Origin: CAYPTB01 sp964413535
GTDB taxonomy: Bacteria > Planctomycetota > UBA1135 > GCA-002686595
NCBI GenBank assembly: GCA_964413535.1
Contig: CAYPTB010000066.1
Coordinates: 35,525 to 99,524, forward strand
DNA length: 64,000 nucleotides
Reading direction: 5' to 3'
Shown piece by piece: positions 15,558 to 23,506 of this stretch (the stretch's first letter is position 1; every line of letters starts with the position of its first letter). The notes under the pieces were generated by a model. It worked only from the letters and a program-made list of their open reading frames with translations, was not told where the DNA came from and did not search any database. The position numbers were made by a program, and so were the translations under genes.

Positions 15558-16892
15558 ATGTCGCACCTACTCGGTGGCCACCTCAGCATCGCGCTGGTCG
15601 CTCTTCTCGCAGGCGCTGCAACGGGTCAAGACGCGATCCGCGTCTCGGATTCCACGGAAGGGTGCTTTCATTCGGGTGTCCACAGCTACGAGTGGAAGGC
15701 CAGGGGAGATCACTACGCGCTTGGCGAGCGGACGATCACTCGGGAGGCCGTTGAGGAGATCCGGCGGTTGCTCCTATCGAGTCGGGGGGAGCCTGACGAC
15801 CTTCTGGCAAGCGTCGGGATCACTCCGGCGAGCATTGCATCCCACAGGGATCAGATCCTCCGCAGTGCGGCTCCGGAGATGTGGAAGGATCCAAGCGGGG
15901 CACCTCCGGTGCTCACACCCGAGCTGGAGCACTTACTGACATTCGAATACCTGTCACCCCACATTCTGCGTGAGTTGAAGAGTGAGAACTGGGGTAGCAC
16001 GACATCTTTCGAGTTCGGGGTCGTCCTTCCCGGTCGGCCGCTCGTGACTGTTTCGAGCGATGGGTTGGTGCCGTGGATGCTTCCGTGGACGATCAGCCAC
16101 GGTGAGGAGACGTGGAGTGTCGCGGATATCGAGGTCTCGAAGGCTTTGCTGAAGCTTGCCGACCCGAACGGCGTGTGCGCGAAGCTCATGGATGGAACCT
16201 CGTACTGGTCGGAAGGGTTCTGGACAGACAGAAGCCTCTGGGACCGGTTGGTTGGCACCAAAGTGAACAGGGCACTCTCGATGCAGGAGTGCAGGAGCCT
16301 CCCTGGATTCAGCCGGTTTTCTGAGCGATTCGAGATCGAGGATGTGAGCAGCGGCTCGATCGGCCTTCAACCACATGCACTGTTCTGCGAGATCACCGCG
16401 AGAACTCCGAAGCTCATCGACAGTGCGCGTTGGTGGAACCTGATCAAGGACGACGAGTTCGCATCCGACTGGGAAGAGTTCCTCCGTGTCTACGATGCGG
16501 CCAATGCCGCAGTCGAGCGCGAGGGGTGGATGAGAAAGTGGAAACTAGTTGGGAAGAATCGGACGATCGGTCTCAACGCGGTAGGTGCTCGCGGCTACAG
16601 CGAGAACAAGCTGGACTTCTTCGTTCTTCCTGCCTGGAAGGATGCAGGGTTCGCAGGTGATCCCCAGTTCGAGCTAAGCCTCCGTCGCGACGGGGAATGG
16701 TGCGGAACTGTGTACTTGTCGAGCACCGAGCGTGGCGCGCTGATCGGGACAGCCAAGCCCGCAGACGGCGAGCTAGGCAAGCACTGGTTCGACTCGCTCG
16801 ATTTTTCCTTCCACCCGAACGCGGAAGCGCCCACCTACGGTCGCGTCGACGAGGCGGGGGAGGTCGAGCAGCGCGTGTGGCGGAAGAAGTAG
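15558..16892 (+). CDS. secreted protein of unknown function
   Basis: A 444-residue protein starting after AAGG, with a signal peptide LSIALVALLAGAATGQ. The mature chain is rich in Trp and acidic residues and shows no family motif I know. It has a helical segment around 55-90 (TREAVEEIRRLLLSSRG) and beta-rich stretches later (KLDFFVLPAWKDAGFAGD, GEWCGTVYLSSTERGALIG). The composition matches the secreted protein at 4995-6185. It ends 17 bases from the convergent histone-like gene. Confidence 0.65.
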   Translation: MSHLLGGHLSIALVALLAGAATGQDAIRVSDSTEGCFHSGVHSYEWKARGDHYALGERTITREAVEEIRRLLLSSRGEPDDLLASVGITPASIASHRDQILRSAAPEMWKDPSGAPPVLTPELEHLLTFEYLSPHILRELKSENWGSTTSFEFGVVLPGRPLVTVSSDGLVPWMLPWTISHGEETWSVADIEVSKALLKLADPNGVCAKLMDGTSYWSEGFWTDRSLWDRLVGTKVNRALSMQECRSLPGFSRFSERFEIEDVSSGSIGLQPHALFCEITARTPKLIDSARWWNLIKDDEFASDWEEFLRVYDAANAAVEREGWMRKWKLVGKNRTIGLNAVGARGYSENKLDFFVLPAWKDAGFAGDPQFELSLRRDGEWCGTVYLSSTERGALIGTAKPADGELGKHWFDSLDFSFHPNAEAPTYGRVDEAGEVEQRVWRKK

Positions 16893-16909
16893 GATTGCTG
16901 AGCCGGCGC

Positions 16910-17464
16910 CTACGCCGCCTTCTTGGTCGTCGTCTTGCGTCCCGTCTTCTTCGCCGTCTTCCGCGTTCGCTTCTTTCCGCCGCGACGCCGCCCAGCCTTC
17001 TTGGCGCCGCGCTTCTTCTTGGTCCCACGTCCCGCACCCGCGTGGTACGTCGCCCCGCGCTTCTGCCCCTCCATCCGGATCTTCCCGTTGGCGAGCAGCA
17101 TCTGCATCGGCCGCTTGAGTTCCTTCGAGGGGATCCCGACGCCCTGGCTGATCGCCTCGGAGCCGAAGCCGGGGTTGGCCCGAACGTAGTCGTGGATGCT
17201 AGCTGCCATCGCGTCGAGGTCCTCGGCCGAGCGGCGGACGCGCTTGCCCGCCTTGGCACGCTTGCCAGAGCCAACCGGGCGTCCACGCTTCTTGCCGGCC
17301 TTGGCGGGGCGGGTACGACGAGCGAAGGCATCGAAGGGGATTGGAACCTCGCCGCCGCCCAGCATGCGGTGAATGGAGTCGACGGCCTCCGCACGGATCA
17401 GGGCGGAGAGGTCGTCAACGAAGGAGTCAACGAGAGCGCGAACGTCGGAACTGGATGCGGGCAT
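16910..17464 (-). CDS. histone-H1-like DNA-binding protein (paralog 2)
   Basis: A 184-residue protein with the same layout as the one at 4270-4845: SSDVRALVDSFVDDLSALIR, KKRGRPVGSGKRAKAGKRV, the winged-helix-like RSAEDLDAMAASIHDYVRAN to IRMEGQKRGATYHAG, then a tail beginning GTKKKRGAKKAGRRRGGKK and ending with TTKKAA. The DNA is nearly identical to paralog 1 through the central region, indicating recent duplication or gene conversion, while the tails differ in length and order. DNA compaction or gene regulation is inferred from architecture. The start aligns with the other paralogs. Confidence 0.75.
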   Translation of the reverse strand: MPASSSDVRALVDSFVDDLSALIRAEAVDSIHRMLGGGEVPIPFDAFARRTRPAKAGKKRGRPVGSGKRAKAGKRVRRSAEDLDAMAASIHDYVRANPGFGSEAISQGVGIPSKELKRPMQMLLANGKIRMEGQKRGATYHAGAGRGTKKKRGAKKAGRRRGGKKRTRKTAKKTGRKTTTKKAA

Positions 17465-17488
17465 GAATCGTGTCCTGGATAAGGGTTA

Positions 17489-17547
17489 GCGAGCCGGGGA
17501 CAATAGAGCAATTCGGCCAGGACAAATAAAGACTTGCGCGGATTTCC
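17489..17547 (-). promoter_or_regulatory. conserved upstream element of histone-like gene, copy 2
   Basis: On the coding strand: CCGCGCAAG, then TTTATT, 17 bases, TCTATT, then GGCTCGC close to the start codon. It aligns with 4869-4925 and 31481-31540 at the same distance from the ATG. Confidence 0.6.
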
Positions 17548-17592
17548 TGTGATTATAACAACGAAAAATGGTCTGGTCAGCCCACCAAGTGG

Positions 17593-18027
17593 TCAATGCT
17601 CGGTTGAACGGCGGGAAAGCAACAACTCTCGCAGCGCGCGCGCAAGGCCCGCGCCCGCAACTCCGCATAGGGAAATGAGGGTGTAGATTGCCCACTCGAT
17701 TGGGAAGAGGTTGTGGCCAGGATCGCCCGAGAGTGTTCCAACGAGTATGTCCGTGATGGACCACAAGGGAAACGCCAGCATGGTCGCCGCGCCCGAGATC
17801 CAGAAACGTAGGCGGCCAACGAGCCCGACAACAGTTCCAGCCAGGAACAGCAAGGGAAGCGATTCCAGCTTCAACCCCTCGATTGCCGTCCGGACGATCG
17901 GAAGGAAGTTTGCGTCGTACTGCTCGATGTTTGGATCCAGGGCAGCGGGTACGACGATCGCCGCGAATCCCATGGATGCGGCGAGGAGTATCTCCAGCGC
18001 GCCCCAGACAAGTTCGCGCGGCTTCAC
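17593..18027 (-). CDS. four-span membrane protein coupled to a 35-aa peptide
   Basis: A 144-residue protein from a GTG at 18027. Hydrophobic spans are VWGALEILLAASMGFAAIVV, LPLLFLAGTVVGLVGRL, ISGAATMLAFPLWSITDILV and WAIYTLISLCGVAGAGLARA. The C-terminus is basic. No family is recognised. Its GTG shares four bases (GTGA) with the stop of the small-protein gene at 18024-18131, so it should be translated by coupling to that peptide. The decayed copy of the peptide at 6246-6352 is not followed by this gene. Confidence 0.65.
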   Translation of the reverse strand: MKPRELVWGALEILLAASMGFAAIVVPAALDPNIEQYDANFLPIVRTAIEGLKLESLPLLFLAGTVVGLVGRLRFWISGAATMLAFPLWSITDILVGTLSGDPGHNLFPIEWAIYTLISLCGVAGAGLARALRELLLSRRSTEH

Positions 18028-18131
18028 GCGTCCACGAGGTAGCCCCACGCGCGGGAAGCGCCGGCAGGGACGGCGCCGGCGCCCCCGATGGCAACGGACA
18101 GCGAGTGGACCTCGATCCTGATTCGGCGCAT
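18024..18131 (-). CDS. 35-aa conserved small protein
   Basis: The ATG at 18131 has AGGAGG five bases upstream. The peptide begins MRRIRIEVHSLSVAIGGAG and ends RAWGYLVDA. A second copy at 6246-6352 keeps the ribosome binding site and most codons. It has one base less, so the coding constraint is visible mainly here. The stop overlaps the GTG of the four-span membrane gene. It could be a leader peptide controlling that gene or a functional micro-protein. No database family comes to mind. Confidence 0.55.
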   Translation of the reverse strand: MRRIRIEVHSLSVAIGGAGAVPAGASRAWGYLVDA

Positions 18132-18249
18132 GGCTCCTCCTGGGTGGCCCGTTAGGGCGGCGCGACGGTGCGTCGCAAGTCGGCTCCGTACGATGATAGG
18201 TGCCAGCCCATACCCCGCGATGTAATCCTTCGCTCCTGAGGCAACAACC

Positions 18250-18792
18250 GTGGCAGAAGAGCCGAACCTGGCTGCCGTGCGACGCGCCGTCGTCGGCTAC
18301 TTCGACGACGGACAGGTGGGCGCGGCGGCGCATGCGGCGCTCGCCGAGTGGGGCACGCGAGCGTTGCCTTGCCTAGAGCGCATAGCGCGCCAGGGAATGT
18401 TCGCGTCAGGTCTCGTGCAGGCGGTCGCGGACATCCACCATCCAAGGGCGGCGCGCTTGCGGCCGCGACGTAGCCGAGCTCGCCTGAGCCTTGGCTTGCT
18501 GTCCGCGCTGCTCACGGGTCCTGGATGTCCGCCAGCAGCCAGTGCTTCGCCATGGACCAGCCGAGGAAGCGGCGGGCGCCGGCCGCCAGCGCGTCATCGC
18601 CGTCGAGCGCGCGGCCGTCCGCGGCTAGCGCCAGCCCGTTCCATGCCGGGCGGAAGCGGTTCCGGAACGTCTCCGACTGCGCCTCGAGGTGATCCTCTCC
18701 CCAGTGCAGGAAACCGGTCACGTCGGCTGCGGGAGCCAAGGACAGGAAGAAGACCATCTGTCGCCAGGCGTAAGCCGTGTTCTTCAGCATGA
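18250..18792 (+). CDS. EWG/ALP small protein, 3' end uncertain
   Basis: From a GTG the first 60 codons give LAAVRRAVVGYFDDGQV, AALAEWGTRALPCLERI and LVQAVADIHHPRA, the same pattern as the 44-residue protein at 7008-7142. After that the frame becomes arginine/proline/serine-rich and runs antisense into the 781-residue gene, so the genuine protein probably ended near 18450 and lost its stop. It may be a truncated, HEAT-like repeat protein. Confidence applies to the first 60 codons only. Confidence 0.4.
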   Translation: MAEEPNLAAVRRAVVGYFDDGQVGAAAHAALAEWGTRALPCLERIARQGMFASGLVQAVADIHHPRAARLRPRRSRARLSLGLLSALLTGPGCPPAASASPWTSRGSGGRRPPARHRRRARGRPRLAPARSMPGGSGSGTSPTAPRGDPLPSAGNRSRRLREPRTGRRPSVARRKPCSSA

Positions 18793-20857
18793 TCAGGCGC
18801 GCGTGAAATTGGTGCGCGCGCACCTGTTGCCGGCGGCAGATGAACACGAAGCACTGCTCGGCCATCGCGCGCAGCCGGGATCGCAACGCATCGTCCAGTC
18901 GCAAGCCCACGAACAGCGCGGCCAGGTTCTGCGTCGTGAGGATCTGCTGCTGTTCGATGATCATGCCGTTGGTGGCAGCGTCCCAGGTTCCGAGCGGGAC
19001 GCCGGCGCGGGACGCGCAGTGCCGGACGAACGCATCCGTGTGCGGCTCCGTCTTTCGCCAGAACCACTTCGGCCGAGCGGTCGCCGCGCCTTTCCCGGGG
19101 AGACTCGCCACTTGCGCGTAGTCGATGCCGTAGTAGGTCGCATAGAGCGACCTGTTCAGGAGCTCGCCCGCTCTCCTGGCCGACTCGAGGAACTTGCCGG
19201 TGAACGCTCCCCTGAAGATGTCGGCCGCGATCTCGTCCACGAGCGGAATGTCGAGCCCGGCACCGACCGCGAGCGCGCGCAGTTCCTGGACGAGCTTGTT
19301 CGGCAGGATCGCGTACGGGAAGGAGGTCAGGGTCAGAGTGGTGATCTCCTCGAGCGCCTGCCTCGCCAACTCTCGAGTCGACAGGCGCTCGGTTCGGAAC
19401 CGGTCGATCGCCGCGACCCACGGCAGCGCCTCGATCTGGACTTGCTTCTCGAGATCCAGGAGGAGCAAGGAGCGACGTCGCCGGAACGCCCGATAGATCG
19501 CGGCGTAGAGTTGGCGCAGCGTCACGTCGGCGATCGCCGCGGCCCTGAGTCCCGAGGTCATCTGCGGCAGCACCGGCGCGAGCGCCTCCCCCGAAGTGAT
19601 CAGACCGCGCTCGACCAGCGCTTCGACCGTCTCGTTCAGGCAGCGCTCGATCTTGCGCTGGATCGAGGGCGGAACGAGGGTTCCCTCGGGGACGCCGGAG
19701 CGCGCGGCTTCCTCGTCGCTCACGGCCGCCTCCACGTGACCCACGTCGTCGAGTCCGGCGCCCCGCGGGTGCTGCTCGAGGCGTGGGACGACGACCGCAG
19801 CAATGGAATGGAAGGTGGGTGCACTCACGTCCGCCGCCTGACGACGGCGGGCTTCCACGCACGCCGGCGAACCGGGCGCGCCCCGCTTCTCCACGTACCG
19901 CTCGAGGATCAACCGGATTCGCCCCACCTCACGGCCTGTGAGCGATGCCGGATCGTGCGCGCACCGGCCGAGGAAATCCCGGAGCTGCCGGTGATGACAT
20001 CTCTCCCGCTCTGGTCGATTGCAGAGCTGGTGCTCTTCTCTCAGAGCCGCATACTCCTCGAGCAACGCTGCGGCGCGCATCGCCCAGCCCTTCGGGTAGT
20101 TCCGGCAGGGCCAGCCGTCCACGACGGTCTCGAGGAACAGGGCGACGACGCGGTCGTGGAGCGGCGCCCAGATCTCGACGGATTCCTTCTGCGCGAGAAC
20201 GTTCCGATTCGGCGGGATCCGCCGGAGGTCTTCGATCGTCTTGGCGACGTCTTGCACGTGCACCCGTGAGCCGTAGCGCCGGGGCTGCTCGAGCGGGATC
20301 GGGTAGAACCGCAGCATCGAGAAGTACGGCGAGAGTTCGTCGATGAGGCTGCGCGCCTCCTCCGCATGCCCGTTCGTCACGAGCCACGCGACGACTAGCA
20401 GGGCGCCTTCCTCCGGCACGCTCAGGTCGTAGCAGCCCGTCCGGAGCCGGTCCTGCAACTCCGCCAGACCGGAGTCGGTCATGAAGTTGGTGTTGAGGGT
20501 GCGACGACCCGAGTGCGATGGATCTCTCGCGAATCCCTCGAGAGCCCTCTTCTCGTGCTCCAGGAGCGGACCGCCGGCGAGCAACTCCCCGGTCGCGAAT
20601 CCTCCGGTCACGACCTCGAGCGTTACCCATTCAGGGACTCCCTCGACAGGCGTCCTCGATCCGTACTCCACGGAGCCCGTCAAGATGTTCCGGAGAACGG
20701 TCGCCCACTTGGCAACTCTCTCCCCGGCCCGCTGGCGGATCGCAGGGTCCTCGTGTTCCTCGCTCGTCGTGAGGGCCTTGGCGATCTGGAACCCCGCATA
20801 TCCGGGGTTCACGCCGGATCCCTCCGCGGCAGCATCGGGATCGCGCCCTCCGGTCAT
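18512..20857 (-). CDS. large protein of unknown function (781 aa)
   Basis: A 781-residue, mostly helical, soluble protein with no signal peptide or membrane span. It is rich in Arg, Leu and acidic residues. A notable stretch in the middle to C-terminal part reads SFPYAILPNKLVQELRALA, GLDIPLVDEIAADIFRGAF, then FLESARRAGELLNRSLYATY. A CxNRPERERCHH segment near residue 280 and two Cys near the C-terminus (CFVFICRRQ) might bind metal. I do not recognise the family. The start lies 19 bases after the atypical tRNA on the same strand, so the two could share a transcript. The length and sustained codon bias make a real gene certain. Confidence 0.75.
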   Translation of the reverse strand: MTGGRDPDAAAEGSGVNPGYAGFQIAKALTTSEEHEDPAIRQRAGERVAKWATVLRNILTGSVEYGSRTPVEGVPEWVTLEVVTGGFATGELLAGGPLLEHEKRALEGFARDPSHSGRRTLNTNFMTDSGLAELQDRLRTGCYDLSVPEEGALLVVAWLVTNGHAEEARSLIDELSPYFSMLRFYPIPLEQPRRYGSRVHVQDVAKTIEDLRRIPPNRNVLAQKESVEIWAPLHDRVVALFLETVVDGWPCRNYPKGWAMRAAALLEEYAALREEHQLCNRPERERCHHRQLRDFLGRCAHDPASLTGREVGRIRLILERYVEKRGAPGSPACVEARRRQAADVSAPTFHSIAAVVVPRLEQHPRGAGLDDVGHVEAAVSDEEAARSGVPEGTLVPPSIQRKIERCLNETVEALVERGLITSGEALAPVLPQMTSGLRAAAIADVTLRQLYAAIYRAFRRRRSLLLLDLEKQVQIEALPWVAAIDRFRTERLSTRELARQALEEITTLTLTSFPYAILPNKLVQELRALAVGAGLDIPLVDEIAADIFRGAFTGKFLESARRAGELLNRSLYATYYGIDYAQVASLPGKGAATARPKWFWRKTEPHTDAFVRHCASRAGVPLGTWDAATNGMIIEQQQILTTQNLAALFVGLRLDDALRSRLRAMAEQCFVFICRRQQVRAHQFHARLIMLKNTAYAWRQMVFFLSLAPAADVTGFLHWGEDHLEAQSETFRNRFRPAWNGLALAADGRALDGDDALAAGARRFLGWSMAKHWLLADIQDP

Positions 20858-20875
20858 CTCGCCACCGGAGCGCGT

Positions 20876-20949
20876 GGATCCGGGGGCTGGATTCGAACCA
20901 GCGCCCTCTCGGTCCGAGCCGAGTGCTCTATCACTGAGCTACCCCGGAG
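20876..20949 (-). tRNA. tRNA-like gene, anticodon CGG (Pro), atypical
   Basis: All four arms fold: acceptor TCCGGGG/CCCCGGA, D stem GCTC/GAGC, anticodon stem CTCGG/CCGAG around the loop CTCGGAC, and T arm GCTGG-TTCGAAT-CCAGC, followed by TCCA, so CCA is encoded. The loop gives anticodon CGG, which reads CCG (Pro). Two features do not fit bacterial tRNA-Pro: the first pair is U1-A72 rather than C1-G72, and the discriminator is U73 rather than A73. The D-loop AGTGATA has A where G19 normally pairs with C56. It may be a degenerate tRNA, a mischarged special tRNA or a true Pro tRNA with unusual ends. Confidence 0.75.
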
Positions 20950-21135
20950 TAGTCCGTCGTGCTCGCGCCTGTCTCGATCGAGCCCGCCCTCGCTCATCTG
21001 CTTCCCGGCGGGATTGTAGCGGCGAGCTGGTCGAAAATTGGAGCGGTCGCTGGCGGGGTCGAGACGGGGGGGTGGCGGTCGTCGGGACGGCACCCTCGCG
21101 GAGGCCGCGAGCGGCGGCTAAGAGCGCCGTGGACT

Positions 21136-21384
21136 TCAATCGAAGCCATCCGCCTCCTCGCTCCACGCCTCGTCGAGGATGGCCGCCGCGCGCGCACGCG
21201 CGGAGCGAGGCACGTACAGGTTCTGACCGCGAATCATGTTGTGAGCCGCGCGCCCGAGCTCCGCCATGTCGAAGTCGGGGCCCTCGATCACGAAGGGGAT
21301 GCCGGCTTCTCGGAGGAGGCCAGCGGCGAGCTCGAGTTGGATGCGGTTGGCGCTCTCGAGCAGCAGGGCCTTGTCTTCGCTCAT
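21136..21384 (-). CDS. DUF2007-type small protein
   Basis: An 82-residue protein with AAGGAGG upstream of the ATG at 21384. It has the DUF2007 (putative signal-transducing) pattern: residues 7-28 ANRIQLELAAGLLREAGIPF followed by a strand VIEGPD, then a polar loop and QNLYVPRSARARAAAILDE, where the LYVP segment and the C-terminal helix are conserved in the family. It is cytoplasmic, with a ferredoxin-like fold expected. The exact function of this family is unknown. The tRNA-like gene follows on the same strand after about 190 bases. Confidence 0.75.
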   Translation of the reverse strand: MSEDKALLLESANRIQLELAAGLLREAGIPFVIEGPDFDMAELGRAAHNMIRGQNLYVPRSARARAAAILDEAWSEEADGFD

Positions 21385-21723
21385 GGATGATCCTCCTTGG
21401 CCGCCCGAAGAGCACGAAGGTGAGCGTCGCGCTGCGCGAACCGCGGCGCCTCGTCTCGCGTCGCGCAGGTGGAGACGTCGCACGAGGTGCCCTGGCAAGC
21501 TCGAAGCGGACGACACGCGGCGAGTCGCCTCGGCCGAAACCACATGGTATAGAGGCCCGCGCCTCCCGGGACGAGTACTGGAGAGAACGATGCTCCGCAG
21601 CTCTGGCTCGACCTCCAGACCGGCTCACGACCTGGCGGCGACGCGCCCGCAGAAGTCGGTGTGCCGGCTGCGGAGGCGGAGTGACGAGCGAGGAAGCTGC
21701 CCGAGCTACTGGAGGCGATCGCG
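21385..21723. other. intergenic stretch
   Basis: It is a divergent region between the DUF2007 and glycosyltransferase genes. Apart from the two ribosome binding sites at its ends, I see no gene, repeat or hairpin in it. Confidence 0.4.
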
Positions 21724-22461
21724 ATGCGCGAGGAGTCGGCTGCCGTGCTCTCCTTCATCGTCCCCGCGTACAACGAGGAGCTGCTGATCGGGCGGACGCT
21801 TCGAAGTATTCACGACGCCGCCCGATCGCTCGATGTGCCGTACGAGATCATCGTCGCGGACGATGCTTCCACGGACCGTACGTCCGAGATCGCAGAGTCG
21901 AACGGCGCGCAGGTGATCCGCGTTGCGAATCGCCAGATCGCAGCGACGCGCAACGCCGGAGCGCGGGCCGCGACCGGAGATCTCTTGATCTTCGTCGATG
22001 CCGACACGAGCGTCAGCGAAGGGGTCGTCCGCGGCGCGCATGAAGCCATGACCGACGGGGCGGCCGGCGGCGGCTGCGCGCTGCGCTTCGACGGGCGCAT
22101 CCCGTGGCTCTTGCGCACGATGCTGCCGATCATGATGTTTCTGGCCCGCACGATCGGCGTCGCAAGCGGCAGCTTCATCTTCTGCACGCGCGACGTCTTC
22201 CATCGCACCGGCGGATTCGACGAAACTCTGTACGTCGGCGAAGAAATCTGGATGAGCCGGGCCATCCATCGCTGTGGACGGTTCGTCTTCGTCCGCGATC
22301 ACGTGACGACATCCGGCCGCAAGCTGCGCGCCCACTCCGCACGCGAGATCTACGGCTTGACCCTCCGCATGATCCTGGGCGGCAGGAAGTTCCTCGAGAA
22401 GCGCGAAGGACTCGAGCTCTGGTACGAGAAACGACGCTCGGATCCGGATGAGCAGGCATAG
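21724..22461 (+). CDS. family 2 glycosyltransferase
   Basis: A 245-residue GT-A fold enzyme with GGAGGCGATC before the ATG. LSFIVPAYNEELLIGRTLRS is the nucleotide-binding start. EIIVADDASTDRTSEIAE and NAGARAATGDLLIFVDADTS supply the Asp residues, with DAD as the metal-binding DXD. GGFDETLYVGEEIWMSRAI supplies the acceptor-side acidic motif. It should transfer a sugar from a nucleotide donor on the cytoplasmic side. A hydrophobic segment (WLLRTMLPIMMFLARTIGVA) could associate with the membrane. Polyprenyl-phosphate or polysaccharide acceptors are possible; the true acceptor cannot be read from the sequence. Confidence 0.9.
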   Translation: MREESAAVLSFIVPAYNEELLIGRTLRSIHDAARSLDVPYEIIVADDASTDRTSEIAESNGAQVIRVANRQIAATRNAGARAATGDLLIFVDADTSVSEGVVRGAHEAMTDGAAGGGCALRFDGRIPWLLRTMLPIMMFLARTIGVASGSFIFCTRDVFHRTGGFDETLYVGEEIWMSRAIHRCGRFVFVRDHVTTSGRKLRAHSAREIYGLTLRMILGGRKFLEKREGLELWYEKRRSDPDEQA

Positions 22462-22581
22462 CCTTCGCGCAGGTTCGAACGGTCGGACTTCGTCGGGAGT
22501 CGCTCACTGGTTCGCTGCCGCCGCGAAGGAGTGTTGCACTGAAAGGATGCGTTGCGCGCCACGGCCCGTAGCGCGGCATGG

Positions 22582-22971
22582 CTACGACACCGCCCGCTTG
22601 GCGCGTCTCCGGCGCAAGTCGGAGTAGACGACGAGGGGACCAGCGAGACAGACCTGCGCCACGAAGGCGTAGAAGTGCTCGCGGGGCGCGCGCGCTGCCT
22701 CTCCGCGCAGCAGCCAGGAGAAGGCGAGGACGGCAACGAACGCGGTTGCGATCTCGAGCATCAGCCAGCTTGCTGCTTCCTGCTCCGCGAGAGCTGCGTC
22801 GTGCGGTGGCGGGAGAGTGGGTTCTCGGGGGCGAAGGGGAGGGGTGCTCCCGGCGGCTCCGCCGCCCAGAGGGAGAGTGAGCTGCCTGCCTCGTGCGGCT
22901 TCCTCCGGGGAGGCGAAGGACAGGCGCTGCTCTCGCGCCAGCACCGTCCTCTTTCGTCGCCGGGGCGTCAT
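22582..22971 (-). CDS. membrane protein with two C-terminal spans
   Basis: A 129-residue protein from ATG at 22971; a TTG four codons upstream, directly at the stop of the zinc-ribbon gene, is an alternative. The first 70 residues are basic and proline-rich. They are followed by two spans (ASWLMLEIATAFVAVLAFSW and HFYAFVAQVCLAGPLVVYSD) and a basic end. No family is recognised. It forms a tight unit with the zinc-ribbon gene. Confidence 0.55.
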   Translation of the reverse strand: MTPRRRKRTVLAREQRLSFASPEEAARGRQLTLPLGGGAAGSTPPLRPREPTLPPPHDAALAEQEAASWLMLEIATAFVAVLAFSWLLRGEAARAPREHFYAFVAQVCLAGPLVVYSDLRRRRAKRAVS

Positions 22972-22983
22972 CGACGCGGACAA

Positions 22984-23205
22984 CTAGGACGCCTCGTCGT
23001 ACTTGCGCGCGCGTGAGAGGATCGTCGACGGATCTCTCTCGGAGCTGTCGCGGCGAAACCAGGCGAGGTCTTCCTCGGAGAAGATCCGCACGATGCTCCG
23101 GCACTGTACGCAGTAGGACTTCTCCCACGCGCGCAGGTAACGGACGTAGCCGCCGCAACTGGGGCAATACCGGAGATCCCCGTAGAAGTCAGCATTGCTT
23201 CTCAT
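22984..23205 (-). CDS. zinc-ribbon small protein
   Basis: A 73-residue protein containing YCPSCGGYVRYLRAWEKSYC and VQC, two CxxC knuckles 17 residues apart, typical of a structural zinc ribbon. The C-terminal half is charged (FSEEDLAWFRRDSSERD). Such proteins often help transcription or translation machinery or act as adaptors; the role here is unknown. Its stop lies directly against the next leftward frame, a membrane protein, so the two genes are probably cotranscribed and coupled. Confidence 0.7.
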   Translation of the reverse strand: MRSNADFYGDLRYCPSCGGYVRYLRAWEKSYCVQCRSIVRIFSEEDLAWFRRDSSERDPSTILSRARKYDEAS

Positions 23206-23506
23206 GAGCCTTGGTCTACTCCCCCAGGTTCAAGGGAAGGCAAGTAAACGTCCAAGATGACTTCATGTGCGCAAACTCCGGCCCCCCCCTGACTAGCGCT
23301 TCGAAGAATCCAACGATCCGCAGCCTCCGTGCCGAGCTGCGCTCGTTCGTCGCAGCGAACGATGGCGAACGCATTCGCATGCGAGATCCCCTACGAGCGC
23401 GTCGGTTGCCGTCCGCGTCCTCGACCGAATGGAGGAGCGGGAGCGATCCAGCCGGCGTTCGCGAAGCGTACGCGTGCCTACGGTCTTGCGGACAGGGCGA
23501 CGACCT
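23206..23506. other. intergenic stretch
   Basis: This is the upstream region of the zinc-ribbon gene and the downstream region of the TonB-C lipoprotein gene. I find no gene or repeat. Short plus-strand frames have random-looking translations. Confidence 0.4.
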
